NCBI GenBank assembly: GCA_964560355.1
Contig: CAZLLI010000028.1
Span: 1 to 33,602, forward strand
Length of the DNA: 33,602 nt
Direction of reading: 5' to 3'
Source of the DNA: JAKEHA01 sp964560355
GTDB taxonomy: Bacteria; Krumholzibacteriota; Krumholzibacteriia; WVZY01; JAKEHA01
Made by a program: the position numbers and the translations under genes. The notes below the pieces were generated by a model that did not search any database, was not told the origin of the DNA, and saw nothing but the letters and a program-made list of their open reading frames with translations. Shown here piece by piece: positions 15,104 to 24,559 of the stretch; position 1 is the stretch's first letter, and every line of letters begins with the position of its first letter.

Positions 15104-15736
15104 CGACGCCGCGTAGGCGTCCGCTACACCCAACTGCACTTCGTTCACGATTCGACTGATGCGCGTCACGAGGCGGACCTGCGAGCCGGTCGGGATGCGC
15201 ACGTTGTCGGGGAGTTGGATGGCGCTGGTGGTCAGCGTATCGCGGAAGAACATCGCGGCCCGCAACGCTTCGGTGAGCGGGAGGCCGAGCGCGTGAGACG
15301 CCTGCCCGTAGCTGTGGCCAATCGTGCGGGCCTGGGCGAGCTGCGGCCCGTCGTCGTCCTCTGCGGTGAGGTACTCGAGGATCAAGCCCATCAGCTGCTG
15401 ACCCATCTGGCGATTGCGGTCGCGGGCGCCGCCGTCGTGCTGCTTGAGCCAGCGCTCACCTTCTTGGGCGGCGAGCTGCTTGCGCGCCATCGCGAGCGCC
15501 TGGTCGGCCCAAATTCGTTCCACCGGGCCGACTTTGCGGACGGCGTGGCGGCGGGCGGCGATGTGGCGGACGTCGGACGCCGCGAACCGGCGATGCCCTC
15601 CCGGGGTCAGGAATACCGGGACCTGCCCGGAGTCGGCCCACCGCCGCAGGGTGGTGGGATGGACCCGGAGGGCTTCGGCCGCCTCAGTCAGGGTTAGCCA
15701 ATCGGTGGCTTCGTGAGTGGGTTCTTGACTCGCCAT
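15101..15736 (-). CDS. MerR/BldC-like HTH regulator with all-helical C-terminal domain
   Basis: A 211-residue DNA-binding protein. The N-terminus (about 13-60) is a MerR-type winged helix, with LTLTEAAEALRVHPTTLRRW and the wing TPGGHRRFAASDV. This is close to BldC/excisionase-type and CarH/LitR DNA-binding domains. The C-terminal part (about 75-205) is helical (for example GHSYGQASHALGLPLTEALRAAMFF) and resembles RsbR/RsbRD-type N-terminal sensor folds. No cobalamin-binding His motif is seen, so it is not a CarH photoreceptor. It is divergent from the lipoprotein gene, and the spacer holds tandem and inverted repeats likely to be its own operator. The signal sensed is unknown. Confidence 0.75.
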   Translation of the reverse strand: MASQEPTHEATDWLTLTEAAEALRVHPTTLRRWADSGQVPVFLTPGGHRRFAASDVRHIAARRHAVRKVGPVERIWADQALAMARKQLAAQEGERWLKQHDGGARDRNRQMGQQLMGLILEYLTAEDDDGPQLAQARTIGHSYGQASHALGLPLTEALRAAMFFRDTLTTSAIQLPDNVRIPTGSQVRLVTRISRIVNEVQLGVADAYAAS

Positions 15737-15778
15737 AGATTCTATGTTTCAATCTGCGAAACTATGTAAAACTACATC
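15735..15778. promoter_or_regulatory. Repeat-rich operator candidate between the regulator and lipoprotein genes
   Basis: Within 44 bases are the palindrome ATAGATTCTAT (15735-15745), GTTTC/GAAAC arms (15746-15750 and 15758-15762), and two 10-base direct repeats AAACTATGTA and AAACTACATC (15759-15778). They are AT-rich against a GC-rich background. A one-helical-turn direct repeat suits head-to-tail binding by a BldC-type protein. Confidence 0.5.
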
Positions 15779-15865
15779 GTCGTGATTCGGATTTCAATGT
15801 CGAACTCTCAGGCCGCAACCGGAGTCCCGACGATCATCGAAACCTTAACACGGGGGACCGCAGCC

Positions 15866-16378
15866 ATGAAACTGCCATACCGACTAGCCATCGCACTCTC
15901 ACTCTCGGCCTTGATCGCTATCGCTGCTTGCGATGACGAGAACAACCCCACCGGGGGCGGGCCGACCACGGGCAAGGTATCGGGGACGGTCACGTTCACC
16001 GGTACGTGGCCCGTAACAGGCGAAGTTCAGGTCTCGATCTACAGCACGCTGCCACCGCCGTTCTATGTTCCCATGGGTCCCCCCGACGCGTTCAGCAATC
16101 CCATCGCGGGTTCACCGGCGACGTACGACTATGAGTTGAGCGGACTCGACTTCGGCGATTACGCCGGCATCTACGTGAGCTGGCGCGACCCGGCCAATCC
16201 GTCGAGTGCGAAGCTCCTCGGGATGTATTGGATCTACGTCGACAGTCTCGGCATCGTCGACGGCGGACCCTACGACGGAACGCCGAAGGCGCCGTACCCG
16301 ACGCCGGTGCCGCTGAATTCGGCGAACGCCAATCGGGCGAATCTCGACATTCTGGCGGACCTGAACCTGTCGCAGTAG
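15866..16378 (+). CDS. Small exported lipoprotein of unknown function
   Basis: A 170-residue lipoprotein. The N-terminus MKLPYRLAIALSLSALIAIAAC has a basic start, a hydrophobic core and a lipobox with the lipidated Cys at 22, followed by DDENNP. A Gly/Pro/Thr linker leads to a beta-rich domain (about 38-165) with KVSGTVTFTGTWPVTG, which looks like a carboxypeptidase-regulatory or Ig-like fold. The start ATG 15866 is chosen because the signal peptide begins there; the frame is open 84 bases further upstream. It is 23 bases from the TonB receptor start, so it is probably a surface or periplasmic partner of that receptor. Confidence 0.75.
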   Translation: MKLPYRLAIALSLSALIAIAACDDENNPTGGGPTTGKVSGTVTFTGTWPVTGEVQVSIYSTLPPPFYVPMGPPDAFSNPIAGSPATYDYELSGLDFGDYAGIYVSWRDPANPSSAKLLGMYWIYVDSLGIVDGGPYDGTPKAPYPTPVPLNSANANRANLDILADLNLSQ

Positions 16379-16401
16379 TTTCGCGGCGGTCCGTTACGAC
16401 G

Positions 16402-18678
16402 ATGCGTGGTGCGCTGCATCTAGGTCGAGGTCTGCTCGTCGTCGCCGCGACGGCGATCGTGATCGCATTGCCGGCCAGCGCGCGCTCCGAGGGCGCGCTG
16501 GTCGGCGTCGTCATCGGTCGCGTCACCGACTCCAAGACGGGCGCGGCGCTGGGCTACACCAACGTCGCGGTCGAACGCACCGCGCGCGGTGCCATCGCCG
16601 ACGCGCGCGGCGGCTACGTCATCGCGTCGCTTCCCGCCGGTTCGTACACGCTCGCGTTTTCGCGGGTGGGCCACACCACGCTGCGCAAGACCGACGTCGT
16701 CGTGATGACGGGCGACACCACGCGCGTCGACGTCGCGCTCGAGCAGGCGCTCATCGAAGCCAACGCGGTGGTCGTCACCGCCGCGCGTGCCGAACAAACC
16801 ACGCGCATGGCGCCCGCCAGCGTGTCGGTGATCAACGAAGACGAAATCGCGGCCAAGGCGCCGGCCACGTTCGACCAGGCCCTCGAGTCGGTGCCCGGAT
16901 TGAACGCGTACCGTTCGACGGGCGGCATCTCGGTGCAATCGATCCAGATTCGCGGGAGCTCCGACGTCGCCGGCGGCGGCGTCGGCAATCGCGTGCTGCT
17001 CCTCATCGACGGGCGCCCCGCGCTGACCTCGGACTCGGGGGGCGCGTTCTGGAGCCTGGTGCCGGTCGCGTTCATCGACCACGTCGAAGTGGTGAAGGGC
17101 GCGTTCTCGAGTTTGTACGGGTCGACGGCGATGGGTGGCGTCGTCAACGTCATCACGCGGCGGCCCGGCCCCGTCGCCACCGGAAAGCTCGAGATGAAGC
17201 TCGGCTTCTTCGAAGAGCCGAGCGCGATCGCATACACCGACGACACGCCGCTGCAAAACGAAATCAACCTGGACTATTCGGGGAAGGTGGGGAAGACCAG
17301 CTTCCTCGTGAGCGGCAGCCGCAAGGAGTCGGACGGTTACAGCGAGAACTCCGCGTACACGTTCTACGACGGCTACGGCAAGCTGATGTGGGACCTGGGC
17401 GCGTCGCGTACGGTCGAGCTCACGCTGGGCGGCGGCAGCGCCGAGAACGACTACCCGCACGCGTGGCTGAGCGCGGCGGAGCCGCTCGAGGTGCGCGAGT
17501 CGTACGCCGACGACTATCAGGAGAAGAAGTACGGCAACATCGACCTGTTGTACTGGGGCTTCAGCGGCGAAGACATCAAGTATTCGCTGCGCACGTATTA
17601 CTTCCACCACGAGCAGCTCACGTTCTTCAACCAGGACGACCCCGACCTCGAGATCCCGGGCAACGAGCCCTACGGATTCAAGACCAACATCGACGGCGAC
17701 AAGATCGGGAGCCTGCTGCAGCTGGAAGCGCGCCTCGGCGCGCGCAACCACGTCGTGGTGGGATTCGACTATCAGCTCGACCACGTCGACTCCGCGCCCG
17801 ACACGATTCTGTACGGCAACCACCAGATCGACAACTACGCGGCCTTCGTGCAGGACGACCTCACGCTGGCGCAATCGCTCACCGCGACGCTGGGCGCGCG
17901 CTACGACTGGAATCGCCTGGTCGGAGTGCGCACGCTGGAGCAGATGAGTCCCAAGCTCGCGCTGGTGTGGACGGCGACGCCGGAAGTCTCGATACGCGCG
18001 CTCTACGGGCAGGCGTTCCGCGCGCCCACCATCGCGGAGATGTTCACCGAGCGCGAAATCGGCGGCGGCATCGACATCGTCCCCAACCCCGACCTCGACG
18101 CCGAGCGCCTCACCATGTCGGCCGAAGTGGGCGCGCGCTGGAGTCCCAAAGATGCATTCAACCTCGACGTCGCGGCGTATCGCTACGAGTACGAAGACCT
18201 GATGTACTTCGCCGACGTGTCGGCCGAGGTGGGGGTGCCGTTCGCGTACCAAGTGCAGAACTTGCAGAGCGCGCTGATGGAGGGGGTCGAGACCACGCTG
18301 CAGTCGCACTGGCGCGCGCTCAGCGCCTTCGCGACGTATTCGTATCTGTACGCGCGCGACGAATCGCCGGGCCGCACCGACGACTTGCTCGCGTACCGCC
18401 CCGAGCACACGGCGGCGCTGGGCGCCGACGTCGCCTGGGATCGCTGGACCATCCACGGCGACGCGCGCTACCGCAGCCAGATCGACGAGGTGTTCCTGTA
18501 CCCGCTGCAAGCCCCGGCCGCGTTCTGGGTGTTCAACGGCGGCGCGCAGTACCGGCTCGCGCGCTCGTGGCTGTTGTCCGCCAAGGTCAACAACGTGTTC
18601 GACGCTTCCTACGAGGAGTTTGCGCGCTACCGCATGCCGGGCCGCAATTGGCTGTTCGGCGTCGCGTTCGATCTGTAG
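16402..18678 (+). CDS. TonB-dependent outer-membrane receptor
   Basis: A 758-residue receptor with a signal peptide (1-30), an N-terminal carboxypeptidase-regulatory-like domain (about 36-115, GRVTDSKTGAALGYTNVAVE), a plug (about 122-265) and a 22-strand-type barrel to the end. The plug has VVVTAARAEQ, SVINEDEIAAKAP and IDHVEVVKGAFSSLYGSTAMGGVVNVITRR, which are diagnostic. The C-terminus NWLFGVAFDL ends in the alternating pattern of barrel proteins. It imports scarce ligands such as metal chelates, cobalamin or sugars using TonB energy. The downstream TlpA protein with a metal-binding Cys pair set favours a metal complex, as an inference. No TonB/ExbBD genes are in the window. Confidence 0.94.
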   Translation: MRGALHLGRGLLVVAATAIVIALPASARSEGALVGVVIGRVTDSKTGAALGYTNVAVERTARGAIADARGGYVIASLPAGSYTLAFSRVGHTTLRKTDVVVMTGDTTRVDVALEQALIEANAVVVTAARAEQTTRMAPASVSVINEDEIAAKAPATFDQALESVPGLNAYRSTGGISVQSIQIRGSSDVAGGGVGNRVLLLIDGRPALTSDSGGAFWSLVPVAFIDHVEVVKGAFSSLYGSTAMGGVVNVITRRPGPVATGKLEMKLGFFEEPSAIAYTDDTPLQNEINLDYSGKVGKTSFLVSGSRKESDGYSENSAYTFYDGYGKLMWDLGASRTVELTLGGGSAENDYPHAWLSAAEPLEVRESYADDYQEKKYGNIDLLYWGFSGEDIKYSLRTYYFHHEQLTFFNQDDPDLEIPGNEPYGFKTNIDGDKIGSLLQLEARLGARNHVVVGFDYQLDHVDSAPDTILYGNHQIDNYAAFVQDDLTLAQSLTATLGARYDWNRLVGVRTLEQMSPKLALVWTATPEVSIRALYGQAFRAPTIAEMFTEREIGGGIDIVPNPDLDAERLTMSAEVGARWSPKDAFNLDVAAYRYEYEDLMYFADVSAEVGVPFAYQVQNLQSALMEGVETTLQSHWRALSAFATYSYLYARDESPGRTDDLLAYRPEHTAALGADVAWDRWTIHGDARYRSQIDEVFLYPLQAPAAFWVFNGGAQYRLARSWLLSAKVNNVFDASYEEFARYRMPGRNWLFGVAFDL

Positions 18679-18690
18679 TAACTTCTCCGG

Positions 18691-19326
18691 ATGAATCTCC
18701 ATCTCGCCGCGCTGTTGGTGTTCGCGTGCGCGTGGGCCGACGTCGCGCTCGCGTCCGAGCGGCCCTCGCGCGTCCCCACCTGAAGCGGCTGACCCGGCGA
18801 GGGCGCGCCGCTCCGGGGGAGCGGCCTTCATACCAGCTGGACCGTTTCGGCCCGCTACGTCGACACCGAAGAAGAACGGCCGCGCTGGCGGCTGACCGCG
18901 AACTACCGCGTGCTGCGCATCGCGCAGGTCGGAATCGAGTACAATCCCGTGGTGAGCGAAGTGGTGCCGCTGGCGACGGTCTTTCTGCTCACCGAGACCG
19001 ACCGCCGCCCCGCGCTCTTCCTCGGCACCAGCTCGGACCGCATTGGCTCGCCGGAGGGAACGCAGTCGTACTATCTCACGGCGTCGAAGATGGCGCCTTG
19101 GATCCCGTTCTCGGTGTACGCGAGCGTCAACTATTCCGAGTGGGACGAAGGGATCAACTTCCCCTTCGGCGGCGAGTGGGACATCCACGGCGGATTTTCG
19201 GCGCGCGCGATGTACGACGGCAATCAGCCGCACGCGATGCTGAACTGGTTCGGCGAGCGCTTCGGTGTGAGCGTGATGGCGGTTTGGTTGGACACGTTCG
19301 GGATTTCGGTGGCGGGAGGATTTTGA
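18691..19326 (+). pseudogene. Outer-membrane barrel-like protein gene interrupted by two in-frame TGA codons
   Basis: ATG 18691 opens a good signal peptide (MNLHLAALLVFACAWADVALA). The same frame then meets TGA at 18781-18783 and 18790-18792 and continues open to TGA 19324-19326. Codons on both sides have G or C at nearly every third position; the two TGA codons are exceptions in that short stretch. Reading each as TGG (Trp) gives a smooth protein, TWSGWPGEG. The later part (SWTVSARYVDTEEE to GISVAGGF) alternates aromatic and polar residues as in a small beta-barrel. No start with a ribosome site exists after the stops; GTG 18910 has none. A hairpin at 18807-18825 follows. The gene overlaps the TlpA gene start by one base. 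Confidence 0.6.
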
Positions 19327-19982
19327 TGAGATTCGTGATCGCGATGTGCGCGGTGTGGCTGGGCGCGACGGGCGTCGCGCGCGCCGAAAAGGCGGAGAAG
19401 GCGCTGTGCGTGGTGTGCGCGACCCACGGCGAGACGGAGCCGGAGGACGTCGCGGCGACGCGCGTCTACCAAGGCGCCACCTACTACTTCTGCTCGAAGA
19501 AGTGCGCGGACACGTTCGACGCCAACCCCGGCGCCTACGTCCTCACGGCGGACACGGCGCCGGCCGCGTCGTGGACGACGTTGGCGGGCGAGACGCAGGC
19601 GTTGGAGTCGCTTCGCGGCCACGTGGTGCTGCTCGACTTTTGGGCCACGTGGTGCAAGCCCTGCATCAAGTCGATGCCGGAGCTCGACGCGATGTACCGC
19701 GACTACCAGAAGCGCGGGCTCGTCGTGGTCGGCATTTCCGTCGACCAGGGCGACGACCGCGCGAAGAAGGTGAAGAAGTTCCTCTCCAAGAACCCGGTCG
19801 CGTACCCGATCGTGATCGACGGCGCGGAGCACTCGTCGTGGGAGGCGTTCAACGTCGCCGCGCTGCCGACGCTCTACCTCATCGACCGCGAGGGACGCAT
19901 CGTCGAGCGTTGGATCGGCTTGGTCGACCCGAAGGACGTGCGCGCGTCGGTCGACCGCGTGATCGGAGCGCCAGCCGAATGA
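19326..19982 (+). CDS. TlpA/ResA-like thioredoxin with N-terminal YHS/TRASH-type metal-binding domain
   Basis: A 218-residue periplasmic protein. After a signal peptide (1-20) comes a small domain (25-75) with C28-x2-C31 and C56-x3-C60 in TYYFCSKKCADTF, a YHS/TRASH pattern that binds metals such as copper. A thioredoxin domain follows (80-215), with W109-C110-K-P-C113 and cis-Pro P181 in ALPTLYLIDREG. TlpA-type proteins reduce apo-cytochrome or copper-centre cysteines. GGGAGGA lies six bases before ATG 19326, and the start overlaps the previous stop by one base. The 3' end overlaps the next gene as ATGA. The fusion suggests thiol-based metal loading or delivery linked to the TonB receptor. 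Confidence 0.88.
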   Translation: MRFVIAMCAVWLGATGVARAEKAEKALCVVCATHGETEPEDVAATRVYQGATYYFCSKKCADTFDANPGAYVLTADTAPAASWTTLAGETQALESLRGHVVLLDFWATWCKPCIKSMPELDAMYRDYQKRGLVVVGISVDQGDDRAKKVKKFLSKNPVAYPIVIDGAEHSSWEAFNVAALPTLYLIDREGRIVERWIGLVDPKDVRASVDRVIGAPAE

Positions 19983-20806
19983 GCGACGAAGCCCAACGTC
20001 TGCGCCGGGCGCGTTCCTACGACGGAGCCGCGCGCGCGTACGAGCGCTTCAACGCGCCCAAGCTGTTCGACCCGCCCGCGCGCGCTCTCGTCGCCGCGGT
20101 GGCGCCTCCGCGCGGCGCGCGCGTGCTCGACGTGGGGTGCGGAACCGGTGCCGTCGCGCGCGCGGCCCGCGCCGCGCTGGGCGACGACGCCTTCGTGGTG
20201 GGGATGGATCCCTCGGCCGACATGCTTGGCGCCGCGCGCCGCGGCGGTATCGAGCGCGTGGTGGTGGGCTCGCTGCCGAATCTCCCCTTCGCGAGCGGGT
20301 CGTTCGACGTCGTGACGGCCGCGTTCGTGCTGACGCACGTCGACGACGCCGACGTCGCACTCGCCGACATGGCGCGCGTGCTGCGTCCGGGCGGGCGCGT
20401 GGGCGTGAGCGCATGGGCTTCCGGCGAAAACGAGTACGCCGCGGCGTGGTCGGAAGTCGTGGCGCGCTACGTCGCCGCCGAGCGCATGACGAACGCGTGC
20501 GGTGTCGTCCTTCCCAACGACGCGCGCTTTGCGCAGCCGACGGGCGCCGCGGACGCGCTGCGCGCGGGGGACTTCCGCGACGTGCGCTCGCACGACAAGG
20601 ACTTCACCTTCCACCTCTCCGTCGACGAGTACATCGAAGGACGCGAAGTGTGCGCGGTCGGGCGCACGCTGCAAACGCTCCTTTCGCCCGACGACTTCCA
20701 GCGCTTCCGCGCCGACGCGCGGGCGTCGTTCCACGCGCGCTTCCCGCGCGGCGTCACCTACACGCGCCGCGTCTTCATCGCCACGGGGCAGTTGCTGCCG
20801 GGTTAG
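19979..20806 (+). CDS. Class I SAM methyltransferase (UbiE/Methyltransf_11-like)
   Basis: A 275-residue soluble methyltransferase. Motif I is RVLDVGCGTGAVARAA, the acidic loop VVGMDPSADML, motif II FDVVTAAFVLTHVDD and post-II MARVLRPGGRVGVSAW, all typical of UbiE/COQ5-like small-molecule methyltransferases. The C-terminal cap (about 160-275) is variable and may set the substrate, which is unknown. The start ATG overlaps the TlpA gene stop (ATGA), showing tight translational coupling and membership of the TonB-receptor run. It could modify a cofactor or ligand handled by that system, as an inference only. Confidence 0.85.
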   Translation: MSDEAQRLRRARSYDGAARAYERFNAPKLFDPPARALVAAVAPPRGARVLDVGCGTGAVARAARAALGDDAFVVGMDPSADMLGAARRGGIERVVVGSLPNLPFASGSFDVVTAAFVLTHVDDADVALADMARVLRPGGRVGVSAWASGENEYAAAWSEVVARYVAAERMTNACGVVLPNDARFAQPTGAADALRAGDFRDVRSHDKDFTFHLSVDEYIEGREVCAVGRTLQTLLSPDDFQRFRADARASFHARFPRGVTYTRRVFIATGQLLPG

Positions 20807-20928
20807 CGATTCTGCATCATGGCATGGGAGTTGCGGTTCGGGCCCTCCACGCGTCGACGGGTTCGTTCCGCGATCGCTTGACGATCGACCCAACCCATTT
20901 GTCGACCAAATAGTTACGGAGGATTCCC

Positions 20929-21420
20929 GTGCCCCAGAACCCACTCAGCGGTTCGGAAATCTGCCAGCGTCTCGACGACCTAGCGGCCGGCGGGGCTGGA
21001 TTCGATGCGCTCCTCGAGCGCGCCGTCGACCTCGTCCACAACGCCCATCCGCGCTTTCACTGGACCGGCATCTACGAGTTGTTCCCCGACGATGTGCTGC
21101 GCCTGGGCCCGTTCATCGGCGCGCCCACCGACCACGTCTTCATCTCGGTCGGCCGCGGCGTGTGCGGGAGCGCGGTGGCGGAACGCCGCGACAAGAACGT
21201 GCCCGACGTCACCAAGGAGCCCAACTATCTCGCGTGTTCGAGTGCCACCAAGTCGGAGCTGGTGGTGCTGATTCGCAAGGGCGACCACATCTTCGCGCAG
21301 ATCGACATCGACAGCCACGACGTCGACGCCTTCGACGCGCGCACCGAGAAGGAAGTGCGCGCGGTCGCCGACTGGCTCGCCGAGAAGTACGAGGCGCGTC
21401 GACGCGCGGCCGGTGCGTAG
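20929..21420 (+). CDS. GAF-domain protein related to free methionine-R-sulfoxide reductase
   Basis: A 163-residue single GAF domain resembling fRMsr (MsrC). Shared elements are FHWTGIYEL, LRLGPFIG, SVGRGVCGSAV (C79), ACSSATKSELVV (C103) and AQIDIDSHDVDAFDA. Known fRMsr enzymes have three conserved Cys. Here the first, normally in the GKPAC-type segment, is replaced by PTDHVF (65-71), leaving C79 and C103. A reductase with a changed resolving route or a redox-sensing GAF protein are both possible. GTG 20929 has CGGAGGA upstream. The histidine kinase gene follows by 31 bases, suggesting a redox-response pair. Confidence 0.8.
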   Translation: MPQNPLSGSEICQRLDDLAAGGAGFDALLERAVDLVHNAHPRFHWTGIYELFPDDVLRLGPFIGAPTDHVFISVGRGVCGSAVAERRDKNVPDVTKEPNYLACSSATKSELVVLIRKGDHIFAQIDIDSHDVDAFDARTEKEVRAVADWLAEKYEARRRAAGA

Positions 21421-21451
21421 TACGCCAACCCGAAGGTCGTAGGGGAGTCCC

Positions 21452-23584
<2,133 letters not shown>

Positions 23585-23613
23585 GCGGACTTCCCCCGCG
23601 CGCCGCGTTCAGA

Positions 23614-23619
23614 TATACT
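23614..23619 (+). promoter_or_regulatory. Candidate -10 box for the DUF1326 gene
   Basis: TATACT (5/6 to consensus) lies 94 bases before the ATG in a 129-base spacer. A weak TTCCCC is 17 bases further upstream. The gene has its own AGGAGG ribosome site at 23702-23707. Confidence 0.35.
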
Positions 23620-23713
23620 ACCGCCCGTTCGATAGCCATGCAGCCGCGCCGGTGCCACCACCGGCCAGCTCCACAGCGGTTACGATTCAACCCATCTTGG
23701 TAGGAGGATCCCC

Positions 23714-24451
23714 ATGCGCAAGCTCGTCTTGCTCGTCTGTGCGAGCACGGCAATGGCGGCCGCATTCGCCATGGCGTCCGACGCGCCCAAGGACTGGTCG
23801 ATGAAGGCGACCATCATCGAGGCGTGCAGTTGTCCGATGTTCTGTCAGTGTTATTTCAACTCCGAACCCGCGGGTGCGTCGGGTCACGGCGATCACGCGA
23901 TGGCCGGCCACGATATGGGCGGCATGGACCACTTCTGCCGCTTCAATAACGCGTTCCGTGTCGACAAGGGCAACGTCGGCAGCGTGAAGCTCGACGGCGC
24001 GCTGTTCTGGATCGCGGGTGACCTCGGTGCAGAATTCGACGACGGCGAGATGGACTGGGCCGTGCTTACTTTCGACCCCAGTGTCACCAAGGAGCAGCGC
24101 GAAGCGATCCAGACCTTGCTCGGTACCGTCTATCCCGTGAAGTGGAAGTCATTCACGGTAGCGAACGACGCCAAGATGGAGTGGAAGTTCACCAAGGATC
24201 GCGCGGAGGCGCGCTTGGACGGCGGCAAGACCGCGGAAGTCGTGTTGAACCGCGGTGCCTACGGCAACACCGCTGACCCGGTCGTGATCAAGAATCTCAA
24301 GTACTGGGGCTTGCCGCGCAACGACGGCTTCGTGCTGATGACGAACGAAGTAGAAGCCTATCGCGCGGGCGACAAGGCGTTCGAGTACAAGGGAACGAAC
24401 GGATTCATGATCACGTTCGACGTGAACTCGAAGGACGTCGCCGCGAAGTAG
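23714..24451 (+). CDS. DUF1326 family exported protein with His/Met-rich insert
   Basis: A 245-residue protein with a signal peptide (1-22) and a DUF1326 domain. EACSCPMFCQCYF (36-48) gives C38, C40, C44 and C46, the family Cys cluster. It is followed at 55-75 by an insert rich in His and Met (H58, H61, M63, H66, M68, M71, H73, then C75), resembling copper-binding HxM motifs. The rest (80-245) is beta-rich with FMITFDVNSKD at the end. DUF1326 has no proven reaction; metal binding is inferred from residues. The start ATG 23714 follows AGGAGG by six bases. It is monocistronic, and a structured intergenic region follows. Confidence 0.85.
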   Translation: MRKLVLLVCASTAMAAAFAMASDAPKDWSMKATIIEACSCPMFCQCYFNSEPAGASGHGDHAMAGHDMGGMDHFCRFNNAFRVDKGNVGSVKLDGALFWIAGDLGAEFDDGEMDWAVLTFDPSVTKEQREAIQTLLGTVYPVKWKSFTVANDAKMEWKFTKDRAEARLDGGKTAEVVLNRGAYGNTADPVVIKNLKYWGLPRNDGFVLMTNEVEAYRAGDKAFEYKGTNGFMITFDVNSKDVAAK

Positions 24452-24459
24452 TTAGACAC

Positions 24460-24553
24460 GGCCGACGCGATCATCCCTCTCCGCTCAGGTCCTCGCGCGA
24501 GACATTTGGTATCGCGCTGCGGAAATCGCGTTCGAGGGACGATCGCGTCGGCC
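24460..24553. repeat. 20-bp inverted repeat enclosing a 54-base loop
   Basis: The left arm (24460-24479) and right arm (24534-24553) pair at 19 of 20 positions, with 13 perfect outer pairs, one A/C mismatch and 6 inner pairs. The loop also holds TCCGC (24480-24484) complementary to GCGGA (24519-24523), and the palindrome CTCGCGCGAG. It lies between the convergent DUF1326 and amidohydrolase genes. It could be a bidirectional terminator, a structured RNA or a small palindromic repeat element. On the plus strand TCTTT follows the right arm. Confidence 0.75.
24484..24524 (+). repeat. 41-bp repeat, copy A
   Basis: This 41-base stretch is identical to the reverse complement of 33561-33601. It occupies most of the loop of the inverted repeat at 24460-24553. 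It contains the relatively AT-rich ACATTTGGTAT core. Beyond the 41 bases the two copies diverge, with only partial similarity. Confidence 0.9.
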
Positions 24554-24559
24554 TCTTTG

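Noticed and set aside
15101..15736. Regulator as a B12-dependent CarH/LitR photoreceptor
   Set aside because: The DNA-binding half fits, but no E/DxHxxG cobalamin motif or B12-binding domain is seen in the C-terminal half, despite a photolyase elsewhere in the window.
16420..19233. A 937-codon open frame on the minus strand opposite the TonB receptor
   Set aside because: It is a mirror of high-GC coding sequence. The plus strand has clear plug motifs and signal peptides, while the minus product is Arg/Val/Asp-rich low-complexity sequence with no family motif.
17388..19982. An 864-codon plus frame ending with the TlpA gene stop
   Set aside because: Only the part from ATG 19326 is real: it has a ribosome site and signal peptide. 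The upstream part is an out-of-frame reading of the TonB receptor and barrel genes.
24460..24553. Insertion sequence or complete transposon
   Set aside because: There is no transposase frame and no visible target duplication; at most it is a miniature or non-autonomous element.
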